A DNA stretch of 64,000 nucleotides from an uncultured Sphingomonadaceae bacterium. GTDB taxonomy: Bacteria > Pseudomonadota > Alphaproteobacteria > Sphingomonadales > Sphingomonadaceae. Each line of letters opens with the position of its first letter. The first letter of the stretch is position 1. The position numbers were made by a program, and so were the translations under genes. The notes under the pieces are model-generated. The model searched no databases and was not told the origin of the DNA. It worked only from the letters and a program-made list of their open reading frames with translations. The stretch covers positions 930,001 through 994,000 of the forward strand of contig CANMFX010000001.1 in assembly GCA_947497315.1 (NCBI GenBank), given 5' to 3'. Below, in pieces: positions 9,990-19,653 of this stretch.

Positions 9990-10484
9990 GTGAGTCTTTC
10001 ACTTTTTGCATCACTGCTGCTGGCGACGCCGACCGCTTCAGAGCTGCCGATTACCGATACTCCGGGGACAGCCGAGGGCGTTTTTATTGGCCCGGCCGAA
10101 TACAAATTGGCGCAGGTCCGTATCGAAAAGCGGGTGATCATCCGGGTACCGCGACGGCGTGCACGTAGGTCTAACCCAGTGGCAGATTTTTCGCGAAGAT
10201 CTGCCCCCGTGACCTATAAGGAGCAGAAAATCGGGAAATGTCTGCCGATGGACAATATCCTCGGAGTTCAGCGGTTTGGTGAGCGTTATCTGGATCTGGT
10301 GACAAAGGATCGTCAGCAGATACGGGCCCGGCTAAAGAAAAAATGCCAGGCACGCAGTTTTTACTCGGGTTTCTACATGGAAAAATCCGGTGACGGGAAA
10401 ATCTGTGTTGACCGTGACATTTTGCATTCGCGAACCGGCACGAAATGCGAGATTGATAAGTTTCGATTGCTTGTACGCGAATGA
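9990..10484 (+). CDS. hypothetical protein
   Basis: 164 aa ORF with codon-like composition, hydrophobic N-terminus, four Cys in C-terminal half; no family recognised. Confidence 0.6.
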   Translation: MSLSLFASLLLATPTASELPITDTPGTAEGVFIGPAEYKLAQVRIEKRVIIRVPRRRARRSNPVADFSRRSAPVTYKEQKIGKCLPMDNILGVQRFGERYLDLVTKDRQQIRARLKKKCQARSFYSGFYMEKSGDGKICVDRDILHSRTGTKCEIDKFRLLVRE

Positions 10485-10622
10485 TCGCCATTGCTGAGCA
10501 TCGTCTGACTAATTGAAAACGCTAGACAGCTTGACAAAAGCAGCGTTTCGCACCATCCCCCCGAACAGCTTTGACAGGCTTGTTGATCGTGCGTCTATGC
10601 ACTGTAATTTTCCGGAAACACT

Positions 10623-11978
10623 ATGAAATTTGCCGACCTCGGTCTCTCTGATGAATTGTTAAAAGCTGTAGCTGATGCAGGCTATGATGAGCCGACGCCC
10701 ATTCAGGCACAGGCCATTCCGCCCGTCCTGATGATGAAGGACATTATCGGGATTGCACAGACCGGTACCGGTAAAACAGCAAGTTTCGTGCTTCCGATGA
10801 TCGATATCTTGGCCCACGGTCGTTCACGGGCGCGAATGCCGAGGTCGCTGATCCTCGAGCCAACCCGGGAATTGGCGGCGCAGGTTGCAGAGAATTTTGA
10901 GAAATATGGCAAGAACCACAATCTCAGCATGGCGCTGCTCATCGGCGGAGTCTCGATGGGTGATCAGGTCAAGGCTTTGGAAAAGGGTGTCGATGTCCTG
11001 ATCGCCACGCCGGGCCGGTTGATGGATTTGTTTGAACGCGGACGGATTTTGATGTCCGGTTGCGAATTGCTGGTAATTGATGAAGCGGACCGCATGCTCG
11101 ACATGGGTTTCATTCCGGATATCGAACAAATTTGTTCGAAACTGCCATCCACACGGCAGACAATGCTCTTTTCTGCCACAATGCCGCCACCGATCAAGAA
11201 ATTGTCCGATCAGTTTCTCAATAATCCCAAGTCTGTTGAAGTGTCACGGCCTGCAACAGCCAACACATCGATTGATCAATCGATTATCAATGTGGCACCA
11301 AAGGCAAAGCGCAAGCTGCTCTATGGTATATTGGACAATGAAGGTGTCGATACTGCGATAATCTTTTGTAATCGCAAAACCGAAGTTCGTGATCTTTGTC
11401 AGCAGATGCGCAAAGACGGCTTTGATGCCGGTCAGATACACGGCGACATGGATCAGAGTTCGCGCCTTGCCGAACTGGAACGCTTTAAGTCCGGCGAAAT
11501 CAACATATTATGTGCGTCCGACGTTGCCGCTCGCGGCTTGGATATAAAGGGTGTCAGCCATGTGGTAAACTACGACATCCCTTGGCATCCCGATGATTAT
11601 ATTCACCGGATCGGCCGAACTGGACGAGCTGGAGCCACAGGCGTCGCAATCACATTTGTTACCAAGCGCGACGATGAGCATGTCGATAGCATAGAAAAGC
11701 TGACTGGTATTAAAATACCCGTACGTGACGGTAAATCGATCAAGCCGGAAAAAAAGCAGGGCAGCAAGACATCATCGCCGGATAAACCAAAAGGCGGCAA
11801 GCCCAAAAAACAGGATGCGGATGATCACGCCGGAGAAGCCAAAAAGCCTCCGTCCAAATCTTCCGAAAAGTCAGGGAAACCGGCAAAACAGGAGCCAAAG
11901 CCCGAGGCGGTCGATGAGGAAGAAGATGGCTGGAACGGACCGGTTCCAGGGTTTCTGGACGCTAAGCTGAATCGTTAA
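10623..11978 (+). CDS. DEAD/DEAH-box RNA helicase (RhlE-like)
   Basis: Q-motif YDEPTPIQAQAIP, AQTGTGKTASFVLP, VIDEADRMLDMGF, SATMP, HRIGRTGRAG; Lys-rich C-tail. Confidence 0.95.
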   Translation: MKFADLGLSDELLKAVADAGYDEPTPIQAQAIPPVLMMKDIIGIAQTGTGKTASFVLPMIDILAHGRSRARMPRSLILEPTRELAAQVAENFEKYGKNHNLSMALLIGGVSMGDQVKALEKGVDVLIATPGRLMDLFERGRILMSGCELLVIDEADRMLDMGFIPDIEQICSKLPSTRQTMLFSATMPPPIKKLSDQFLNNPKSVEVSRPATANTSIDQSIINVAPKAKRKLLYGILDNEGVDTAIIFCNRKTEVRDLCQQMRKDGFDAGQIHGDMDQSSRLAELERFKSGEINILCASDVAARGLDIKGVSHVVNYDIPWHPDDYIHRIGRTGRAGATGVAITFVTKRDDEHVDSIEKLTGIKIPVRDGKSIKPEKKQGSKTSSPDKPKGGKPKKQDADDHAGEAKKPPSKSSEKSGKPAKQEPKPEAVDEEEDGWNGPVPGFLDAKLNR

Positions 11979-12023
11979 ACCAGCCTAACCGGCCTTTGAA
12001 AAATTCGACTGGTTATATGTCCG

Positions 12024-12629
12024 CTATTGCAGCGCCAGGCTGTCCAATATCTGTGCGGCGAGTGGATCAAGAGTTTCGGCACTATCAACCGGATAGCTGA
12101 CGGCAGCTTGGATCATGGTACCATCGGGTTTGCGCAGGATACGCTGAGCCGTTTTGCTGCCTTCCTCGATAATGCCGGATGCGCGATATTCATTTTCATT
12201 GACATAGTCACCGGTCACGCTTTCACCAGCGTCTTCCAACACCTTAACGGCGGCGGCCAAATCGGCATCTTCGCGATTTTCTATCCAGCGGGCGGTCAAC
12301 GTCGCTTCGGATGGGCTGTCCAAAAACACTTGCCCATTGTCGTCACTGGCTTCTTCATCAATAGTCCAGTTTTTCGGAACCATGATGGAAAAACCGCGCA
12401 GCGCATTGGAATAGCTTGTCATTTCAGCACTATCTACAACAGGAGCAGTGCCACCTGCATTGGCAGCAGCCTCTTCATCGCGAATGGCTTTGCTAGCCGC
12501 ATCAGCCTGCTGTGCCAGTTCTTCACTGGAGGGCACGTCACCGACGGCCTCCTGTTTTCCGCAAGAGGACAGAAGCAAGGCCGCTGATATGGCGGCACTG
12601 ATCGGAGCTAAGATTCGGTCATTTGTCAT
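12024..12629 (-). CDS. putative lipoprotein of unknown function
   Basis: Signal peptide with lipobox-like LLLSSC; 201 aa. Confidence 0.65.
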   Translation of the reverse strand: MTNDRILAPISAAISAALLLSSCGKQEAVGDVPSSEELAQQADAASKAIRDEEAAANAGGTAPVVDSAEMTSYSNALRGFSIMVPKNWTIDEEASDDNGQVFLDSPSEATLTARWIENREDADLAAAVKVLEDAGESVTGDYVNENEYRASGIIEEGSKTAQRILRKPDGTMIQAAVSYPVDSAETLDPLAAQILDSLALQ

Positions 12630-12701
12630 GTTCGCTAGACTTAGGGAGTGCAGCGTTAAACATCAACTGGGAAGATCAAGTGGTTGGATCAAACCGTCAG
12701 A

Positions 12702-14159
12702 TCAGGCCGCGTTGTCGATTCCCAGGTCCGCCAGTTTGCGGTAGAGGGTAGAGCGGCCAATGCCGAGACGGCGCGCGACCTCGGTCATGCGCCCACGATA
12801 GTGACCGATAGCCAGGCGAATGACATCGGCTTCGATTTCTTCCAGCGGTCGTAAATTGCCGTCTTCAGAATATAATGTAACGCCAATGCCTTCCGGGCTG
12901 CTCGGCATAGGTGGATGTGCATCGCCGGAATCGGCAACAAAAGATGCAATCTGCGGAAACTCGTCGCAGGTAAGCGCATCACGATCACACATTACGGCGG
13001 CCCGAAACAAAACACTTTGCAATTGGCGAACATTGCCCGGCCATTGATAGCTGCGCAGCAAATTCAATGCTTCGTCGGTAATGCCGAGGCTGCGAAGCCC
13101 GGGCTGTAACGCCAATCGCGTCAGGAAATGCCGTGCAAGAGCCGGGATATCCCCGGTCCGGTCCCGCAAGGGCGGGATGGTAAGTTGCACAACATTCAGA
13201 CGGTAATAGAGGTCCTCGCGGAAGCGCTCTTTCTTAACTTCCTGATCCAGCGAACGATTGGTTGCCGCGATGACACGAACATCAATCTGGAAACTGTTCG
13301 GGCTGCCCAAGGGCTGAATCTCGGAAGATTTGAGAAAGCGCAGAAGGCGGACCTGCGTTTCGGGAGGCAGCCGGTCAACCTCATCAAGGAAGATCGTGCC
13401 GCCTTCTGCCTGTTGCAGAAGGCCGATTTTGCGGTCAAAGGCCCCGGTAAACGCACCTTTTTCATGGCCGAACAGAATCGAATCGAGCAGATTGCCTATG
13501 ATTGCACCACAATTGACTTTCAAAAATGGTTGCTTGGAGCGCGGGCTTGCCGCGTGAATGGCGTCGGCAATGACTTCCTTGCCTACGCCGCCTTCGCCTT
13601 CGATCAGCACCGGTACCCGGGCACGGGCCGCTTTTGCCGCTATCGCAAGGGCCGCGCGGAAGGCTGGTGCCGCACCGACAATTTCTTCAAATTCCAGCGG
13701 TGCCGTGATTTTTTCGCTAAGCGGCTGAAGCTCGCCTGCTTCCTTTGAGGTTTCCACTGCGGTGGTCAAAGCCTGCAACATCTGTTCCGGAGCAACCGGC
13801 TTGATCAGATAGTCGGTCGCGCCAGCCCGAACGGCGTCAACCGCTTCTGTCACCGAGCCAACAGCGGTCAGCATCAAAATAGGCAGTGCAGGGCGGCGCG
13901 ATTTCAGTTCGGTAATCAGCTCGGTAGCCTCTGATCCCGGTGCCCAATGGTCCAGGATAATGGCGTCCAGCATCATGCCATCTTGTGTACCCAGTGTAGC
14001 AATGGCGGTTTCGGCGTCGCGCGCAAAGATAGTGCGATAACCCGCGCGCGATGCAAGAGCCGAAATTAGCCGACATTGCGCCGGTTCATCATCGATTAGC
14101 ATCAGCAATTTTGTGCCGTTTTGAGCCATTTTTACCCTATATGTGCCAGAATGAACCAT
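12702..14159 (-). CDS. sigma-54-dependent response regulator (NtrC/FlbD type)
   Basis: Receiver domain, AAA+ GEGGVGKEVIADAIH, GAFTGA motif, C-terminal Fis-type HTH MTEVARRLGIGRSTLYRKL. Confidence 0.93.
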   Translation of the reverse strand: MVHSGTYRVKMAQNGTKLLMLIDDEPAQCRLISALASRAGYRTIFARDAETAIATLGTQDGMMLDAIILDHWAPGSEATELITELKSRRPALPILMLTAVGSVTEAVDAVRAGATDYLIKPVAPEQMLQALTTAVETSKEAGELQPLSEKITAPLEFEEIVGAAPAFRAALAIAAKAARARVPVLIEGEGGVGKEVIADAIHAASPRSKQPFLKVNCGAIIGNLLDSILFGHEKGAFTGAFDRKIGLLQQAEGGTIFLDEVDRLPPETQVRLLRFLKSSEIQPLGSPNSFQIDVRVIAATNRSLDQEVKKERFREDLYYRLNVVQLTIPPLRDRTGDIPALARHFLTRLALQPGLRSLGITDEALNLLRSYQWPGNVRQLQSVLFRAAVMCDRDALTCDEFPQIASFVADSGDAHPPMPSSPEGIGVTLYSEDGNLRPLEEIEADVIRLAIGHYRGRMTEVARRLGIGRSTLYRKLADLGIDNAA

Positions 14160-14308
14160 TTCTGTAGCAACGAGGGGTAAAGACCGGATTAAGACCTGCT
14201 GATATTTTCTATCACTCTTATTAGGGTAAATCGGCTTACGAGGCCTTGAGCCATGCGATATATATGGTTAGAGCAGCGACAATCTTTATTCGAATATTTG
14301 GAGGAACC

Positions 14309-14434
14309 ATGGCTTCTGATAACAATATGAAATCGGCGGAAGAGACGTATGGCCGCTTTCTCTCATGGCTAAAGATCGGAACGATCATCACGGCTCTCGT
14401 GACGATACTGGTCATCATTCTTCTTGTTACCTGA
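14309..14434 (+). CDS. aa3-type cytochrome c oxidase subunit IV-like small membrane protein
   Basis: MASDNNMKSAEETYGRFLSWLKIGTIITALVTILVIILLVT: 41 aa single-TM; RBS GGAGGA upstream. Confidence 0.75.
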   Translation: MASDNNMKSAEETYGRFLSWLKIGTIITALVTILVIILLVT

Positions 14435-14446
14435 TTGGAATAACCC

Positions 14447-15574
14447 TTGAAAATAGCGGTATTGAAAGAACTCGCCGACGGTGAGCGGCGGGTTAGTGCT
14501 TCCCCGGAAACGGTTAAGAAGTTCACGGCACTAGGCGCCACCATGGCGGTGGAAAAAGGGGCTGGCTTGTCGGCTTCTATTGCGGATTCGGACTATGAGG
14601 CTGCAGGAGCCAGCATGGCCACGCGCGCTGCGGTTTTGAAAGATGCCGACATCGTTCTGGGTGTTCAGGGCCCCGACCCCAAGTCGCTAAATGGCATGAA
14701 AAAGGGTGCTTGGCTGGTTGCCAGCCTCAATCCTTTTGGCGAACGGGCACGGGTTGATGAATATGCGGGGCTTGGCATTGATGCATTGGCGATGGAATTC
14801 ATGCCGCGCATTACTCGTGCGCAGTCGATGGATATTTTGTCGTCCCAGTCCAACCTGTCCGGCTATAAGGCCGTGCTCGAAGCGGGTTCCCATTATGGCC
14901 GCGCTTTTCCGATGATGATGACGGCTGCAGGTACGGTTTCTGCCGCAAAATGTTTTGTCATGGGCGTCGGCGTTGCCGGTTTGCAGGCGATTGCGACAGC
15001 CCGGCGTCTCGGCGCACAAGTATCGGCAACCGATGTAAGGGCCGCGACCAAGGAACAGATTCAATCGCTCGGCGCAAAGCCCATTTTTGTTGAAGATGTC
15101 GCGGGAATCGAGGGCGAAGGTACCGGCGGTTACGCGACCGAAATGAGCGAGGAATATCAAAAAGCGCAAGCCGAACTGGTATCCAAGCATATCGCCAAGC
15201 AGGATATCGTGATTACTACCGCGCTTATCCCCGGACGTCCGGCACCGCGTCTAATCAGTGACGCCCAGATCGCGACGATGCGCACGGGCAGCGTGATTGT
15301 TGATCTGGCTGCCGAGCAAGGCGGCAATGTCGAAGGCGCAGAGCCTGGCAAGGTTGTCGAAAAGCACGGCGTTAAAATCTATGGTGCACAGAATATGCCA
15401 TCGACCATGGCGGCGGATAGCTCCGCATTATTTGCCCGTAACCTCTATAATTTCCTCAGCGCCTATTGGGATGAAGAGGCCAAACGGCCAGTGCTGCCCG
15501 ATGATGATGAAGTGACGCTGGGCATCCGTCTGACCAAAGACGGTAAAGTTGTGAATGAGAGGTTGTTGGGATGA
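14447..15574 (+). CDS. pntAA: NAD(P) transhydrogenase subunit alpha part 1
   Basis: MKIAVLKELADGERRVSASPETVKKFTALGA; AlaDH/PNT domains; followed by PntAB/PntB. Confidence 0.95.
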   Translation: MKIAVLKELADGERRVSASPETVKKFTALGATMAVEKGAGLSASIADSDYEAAGASMATRAAVLKDADIVLGVQGPDPKSLNGMKKGAWLVASLNPFGERARVDEYAGLGIDALAMEFMPRITRAQSMDILSSQSNLSGYKAVLEAGSHYGRAFPMMMTAAGTVSAAKCFVMGVGVAGLQAIATARRLGAQVSATDVRAATKEQIQSLGAKPIFVEDVAGIEGEGTGGYATEMSEEYQKAQAELVSKHIAKQDIVITTALIPGRPAPRLISDAQIATMRTGSVIVDLAAEQGGNVEGAEPGKVVEKHGVKIYGAQNMPSTMAADSSALFARNLYNFLSAYWDEEAKRPVLPDDDEVTLGIRLTKDGKVVNERLLG

Positions 15575-16323
15575 AGAATCGTATTTTCATCTTATCGATT
15601 GGCTTAATGTGGCATTCGGCTTCCATAGCTAATCCACTAAGTTCGGTCTGGTATGTTCAGCCGATTGAGGATTTTTCAACAGAGCGGTCGTGGTTTAGCG
15701 GTGGAGAATTCGTGTTAAAGCAACGTTTAACTCCCAATGGCGCTGTGGAACTTATTGAAGATGCTCCAAAGAAACTAAAAGCCAAACTGGTTGTTGGCGA
15801 TCATTTGGTTCTAGCAACTGCTGGGTCGTTAAAGGCTTTTTGTGAGCATAACGTGCATCCTGAAAAATTATTCAGCCGAAAAGCGCAGACTTGTCTGGTC
15901 GATCAAAATAATGACGGAAAGTTCGAATCCTATTTTCGTCGATTCAATCAGACAAAAAAAGGCATGCTGGTGCTTGGAGGCAAGTGGCCCAAAAAACTGA
16001 AACCTATCACTCCAATCGGTTACAAGGAAATTACTCCAGATGAATTTAATGGGAACTACTTTGTTGCCATTGAGCGTCGGAATTTTTTCAATATTTACGG
16101 AAAAGAAAATTTCCAAATTGCCTTTGGTTCGGAAGCATCTGTGGACCGGATAACCTCTTCCATCTCAATTTCGTCAAATGAACTTCCCAAAGAGGTGACA
16201 ATTCTTGGGGCAAGTCTGACAGCACATGAAGAAAAAGATGGGAAAATGTCTATTTCTGTTCAGCGTGCAATGCCGCGACAACCTTTCGGGGTGTCAGTCA
16301 CAACTTCATACCGATTTTACTAG
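15571..16323 (+). CDS. putative secreted protein of unknown function inserted between pntAA and pntAB
   Basis: Signal peptide MKNRIFILSIGLMWHSASIANPL; 250 aa; overlaps pntAA stop by 4 bp; no recognised domain. Confidence 0.75.
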   Translation: MKNRIFILSIGLMWHSASIANPLSSVWYVQPIEDFSTERSWFSGGEFVLKQRLTPNGAVELIEDAPKKLKAKLVVGDHLVLATAGSLKAFCEHNVHPEKLFSRKAQTCLVDQNNDGKFESYFRRFNQTKKGMLVLGGKWPKKLKPITPIGYKEITPDEFNGNYFVAIERRNFFNIYGKENFQIAFGSEASVDRITSSISISSNELPKEVTILGASLTAHEEKDGKMSISVQRAMPRQPFGVSVTTSYRFY

Positions 16324-16338
16324 GTAAAGGCCCCTCTC

Positions 16339-16635
16339 ATGGACTTCATTTCAATTCTCTCAATTTTCGTATTGGCCTGTTTTGTGGGCTATTATGTCGT
16401 CTGGTCGGTGACGCCGGCGCTGCATACGCCGCTGATGGCGGTGACCAATGCGATTAGCTCGGTGATCATTGTCGGCGCCCTGATTGCGGCAGCGGCGGGC
16501 TCGCAGGCTGATGGTGGTCAGACCGCGAAATGGCTGGGGCTGGTGGGCGTTGTTCTGGCCAGCGTGAACATATTTGGCGGCTTTGCCGTGACCGAGCGGA
16601 TGCTCGCAATGTACAAGAAAAAGGAGCGCAAATAA
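16339..16635 (+). CDS. pntAB: NAD(P) transhydrogenase subunit alpha part 2
   Basis: 98 aa, ISILSIFVLACFVGYYVVWSVTPALHTPLMAVTNAISSVIIVGAL. Confidence 0.94.
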   Translation: MDFISILSIFVLACFVGYYVVWSVTPALHTPLMAVTNAISSVIIVGALIAAAAGSQADGGQTAKWLGLVGVVLASVNIFGGFAVTERMLAMYKKKERK

Positions 16636-18206
16636 TGCGCCGTGATCAATCTGCTGTTGCCGTCATCCCAGCGAACGCTGGGATCTCCTCAAATATAGCG
16701 CCAAGCGTCAGGCAGATCCCAGCTTTCGCTGGGATGACGAAAGTCTTGATGGCCGTGCTTATGTTTTGTTTTGCCACGCCGGCAATGGCGGCATCCGGCG
16801 AAGCAGTTAATCCTTGGGTGGCGGTGGCTTATCTGGTCTCCGGTGTCCTGTTCATTCTGGCTCTGCGTGGGCTCTCATCGCCAGAATCCAGTCGGCGCGG
16901 CAATCGTTTCGGCATGATCGGTATGCTGATCGCCGTGATCACGACTTTGGTCACTCATGATATAGCCAGCCTGCCGGAAATCGGCGTTGCCATTGCCATT
17001 GGTGGCGCGATTGGTTTTGTGATCGCGCGGCGCATCCCGATGACCGATATGCCGCAGCTTGTTGCCGCATTTCACAGTCTTGTCGGTATGGCGGCGGTGC
17101 TGGTCGGTATCGCAGCCTATCTCAATCCGGGGGCTTTTGACATTGTCGACGCAGCCGGTGAGATACTGGTCGTCAGCCGGGTTGAGCTCGGTCTGGGCGT
17201 CGCCATTGGTGCGATTACCTTCTCCGGTTCGGTCATCGCGTTCCTAAAACTCAACGGCAATATGTCCGGTGCGCCGATCATGCTGCCGGGACGTCATGTG
17301 ATCAATCTCGGTGTGCTAGCGGGTATCATTGGTCTGACTGCCTATTTCGCGGTCCTGCCCACCGTTGAAACAGCGATGGTCTTCTGGACGATTGTGGCGC
17401 TAGCCTTTGTTATCGGCTTCCTGCTGATCATCCCCATTGGCGGCGCGGATATGCCAGTGGTGGTGTCGATGCTGAACAGCTATTCCGGTTGGGCAGCCGC
17501 CGCGATGGGCTTTACGCTCGGCAACACTGCGATGATCATTACCGGCGCGCTGGTCGGCTCGTCCGGTGCGATCCTGTCCTACATCATGTGCAAGGCCATG
17601 AACCGCAGCTTCATCAGCGTGATCGCCGGCGGCTTTGGTGCGGACAGCGGACCATCGGAAGGGGCCGAGAAGATCGACCGGCCATGGAAACGCGGAAGCG
17701 CCGAAGACGCGGCTTACATGATGAAGCAGGCGGAAAGTGTCATCATCGTGCCCGGCTATGGTATGGCTGTGGCACAGGCCCAGCATGCTTTGCGTGAAAT
17801 GGGCGATATGCTCAAAGAAGAAGGCGTCAGCGTCAAATATGCCATTCACCCGGTCGCAGGCCGGATGCCCGGGCATATGAACGTGCTGCTTGCGGAAGCC
17901 AATGTGCCTTATGATGAGGTGTTTGAGCTGGAAGATATCAACAGTGAATTTGCGCAGGCTGATGTTGCCTTTGTCATTGGTGCCAATGACGTGGTCAACC
18001 CGGCGGCCAAGACCGACAAGGGTTCGCCCATTTACGGCATGCCGGTATTCGATGTGGACAAGGCCAAGACGATCTTCTTCATCAAGCGCTCCATGGGCGG
18101 GGTCGGCTATGCTGGCGTGGACAATGAGGTATTTTACATGGATCAAACCATGATGCTGTTGTCCGATGCCAAGAAAATGTGCGAAGATATCGTCAAATCG
18201 CTTTAG
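16635..18206 (+). CDS. pntB: NAD(P) transhydrogenase subunit beta
   Basis: GYGMAVAQAQHAL, HPVAGRMPGHMNVLLAEA, VIGANDVVNPAA; start overlaps pntAB stop (TAATG) at 16635, alternative ATG at 16734. Confidence 0.95.
   Translation: MRRDQSAVAVIPANAGISSNIAPSVRQIPAFAGMTKVLMAVLMFCFATPAMAASGEAVNPWVAVAYLVSGVLFILALRGLSSPESSRRGNRFGMIGMLIAVITTLVTHDIASLPEIGVAIAIGGAIGFVIARRIPMTDMPQLVAAFHSLVGMAAVLVGIAAYLNPGAFDIVDAAGEILVVSRVELGLGVAIGAITFSGSVIAFLKLNGNMSGAPIMLPGRHVINLGVLAGIIGLTAYFAVLPTVETAMVFWTIVALAFVIGFLLIIPIGGADMPVVVSMLNSYSGWAAAAMGFTLGNTAMIITGALVGSSGAILSYIMCKAMNRSFISVIAGGFGADSGPSEGAEKIDRPWKRGSAEDAAYMMKQAESVIIVPGYGMAVAQAQHALREMGDMLKEEGVSVKYAIHPVAGRMPGHMNVLLAEANVPYDEVFELEDINSEFAQADVAFVIGANDVVNPAAKTDKGSPIYGMPVFDVDKAKTIFFIKRSMGGVGYAGVDNEVFYMDQTMMLLSDAKKMCEDIVKSL
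16662..16738. repeat. REP-like palindromic pair embedded in the pntB 5' coding region
   Basis: GTCATCCCAGCGAACGCTGGGATCT ... AGATCCCAGCTTTCGCTGGGATGAC: two hairpins that together form one inverted repeat; translated as VIPANAGI...QIPAFAGMT. Confidence 0.92.
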
Positions 18207-18254
18207 CAGGATCTGATTCCGGCAAAGCGGACAACTTTGTCAGGGAAGATATTG

Positions 18255-18950
18255 ATGCGTAAAATTGGTCTGATCGGCGGTATGTCCTGGGTTTCGACCG
18301 AGAGCTATTATCGCCGAATCAACAGCGAAGTGCAGCGCAAGCTGGGCGGCTTTGCCAGTGCGCACCTGCTAATTGAGAGCGTGAACTTTAATGACTATGC
18401 ACGCCTTCAGTCGGATGATGACTGGGATGCGGCCGCCGGTCTGATGACGCGCTCCGCCAAGCGGCTGGAGCAATCAGGAGCGACCGCCATCCTGATCTGT
18501 TCCAACGCCATGCACAAGATATACGAACAGGTTGCGCCAGAAGTGGGCGTGCCAATCCTGCATATCGCCGATTGCGTCGGTGACCAGATGGTTGCGGATG
18601 GGGTGAAGACCGCCACCCTGCTCGGCACCCGCAACGTGATGACCGAGGGTTTTTACCGCAAGCGATTGGTCGGAAAGGGCATTACCCTGACCCCTCCGAA
18701 CGAAGACCGCGTCGAGGAAATTGAGCGAATCATTTACGAGGAACTGATGTTCAGCAAGGTTAAGCGCGATTCCGAACGGACATTGAAAACCTTCATCACC
18801 AATATCGCCAAACAGGAAGTAGAAGCGATTGTAATCGGCTGTACTGAACTGGACCTGATCATCGATACCAAGGCGAATATCCTACCGATTTACGACAGCA
18901 CGGAAATCCATGCGGATGCCGCAGTCGACTGGATTTTAGCGGAGCAATAG
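18255..18950 (+). CDS. aspartate/glutamate racemase family protein
   Basis: MRKIGLIGGMSWVSTESYYRRINSEV, ICSNAMHKI, IVIGCTELDLII. Confidence 0.92.
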   Translation: MRKIGLIGGMSWVSTESYYRRINSEVQRKLGGFASAHLLIESVNFNDYARLQSDDDWDAAAGLMTRSAKRLEQSGATAILICSNAMHKIYEQVAPEVGVPILHIADCVGDQMVADGVKTATLLGTRNVMTEGFYRKRLVGKGITLTPPNEDRVEEIERIIYEELMFSKVKRDSERTLKTFITNIAKQEVEAIVIGCTELDLIIDTKANILPIYDSTEIHADAAVDWILAEQ

Positions 18951-18975
18951 TGGTCCGATATTGAAAGAGAAACTC

Positions 18976-19542
18976 ATGTCATTAACGAAGCTCCTCGTCC
19001 CGACCTATATGCAAATGCTAAAATCGCTCTCGGGCTGGTTGACGACAGCGCAGGCACAAATGCCGGAGGCTGATGCGGAGGCTTTGCTGTCCGCGCGTCT
19101 GGCACCTGACATGTTTCCGCTTTCGACTCAGGTTCGTTTTGTCTGCGTGCAGGCGCAGGAAGGAATATACCGGCTTCAGGGAAAGACCTTTCCGAACTCT
19201 CTCGATGACCTTGTCAATGAGGGCCGGAATGGCGGAGAACATCCCGGCTCACTTTCGGATGCGCAGGCCCGGATTGATGAAACGCTTGCCTTGCTGGACG
19301 GCCTTTCTTCTGACGCGCTGGATGGAGACCTGGGCAGACCCGTCGCTCATGAATTGCCCAACGGCATGATCTTTGACTTGACTGCAGAGCAATATGCCCG
19401 CGATTGGGCGCTGGTTCAGTTTTATTTCCACCTGATGACCGCTTATGCCATATTGCGCAGCGAGAAAGTCGAACTCGGCAAGGCGGATTACATACCGCAT
19501 ATGTTTGCTTATCTGCGTCCCGGGACGATGCCTGAAGGTTGA
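18976..19542 (+). CDS. DUF1993 family protein
   Basis: MSLTKLLVPTYMQMLKSLSGWLTTAQAQ ... FYFHLMTAYAILRSEKVELGKADYI. Confidence 0.85.
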   Translation: MSLTKLLVPTYMQMLKSLSGWLTTAQAQMPEADAEALLSARLAPDMFPLSTQVRFVCVQAQEGIYRLQGKTFPNSLDDLVNEGRNGGEHPGSLSDAQARIDETLALLDGLSSDALDGDLGRPVAHELPNGMIFDLTAEQYARDWALVQFYFHLMTAYAILRSEKVELGKADYIPHMFAYLRPGTMPEG

Positions 19543-19653
19543 TCGTTCGGCAGCTAGAGAAAAGAAAACGGCTTAGAACGGACGAGCTCTATTACTAACA
19601 GTCTTGTCAATGCTATTGGCAAGGGAACAAAATTGCGTCATTATCCCCCGTAA

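Noticed and set aside
17400-18146. 248-aa minus-strand ORF opposite pntB
   Set aside because: Shadow ORF of a high-GC gene (His-rich low-plausibility translation); pntB is strongly supported.
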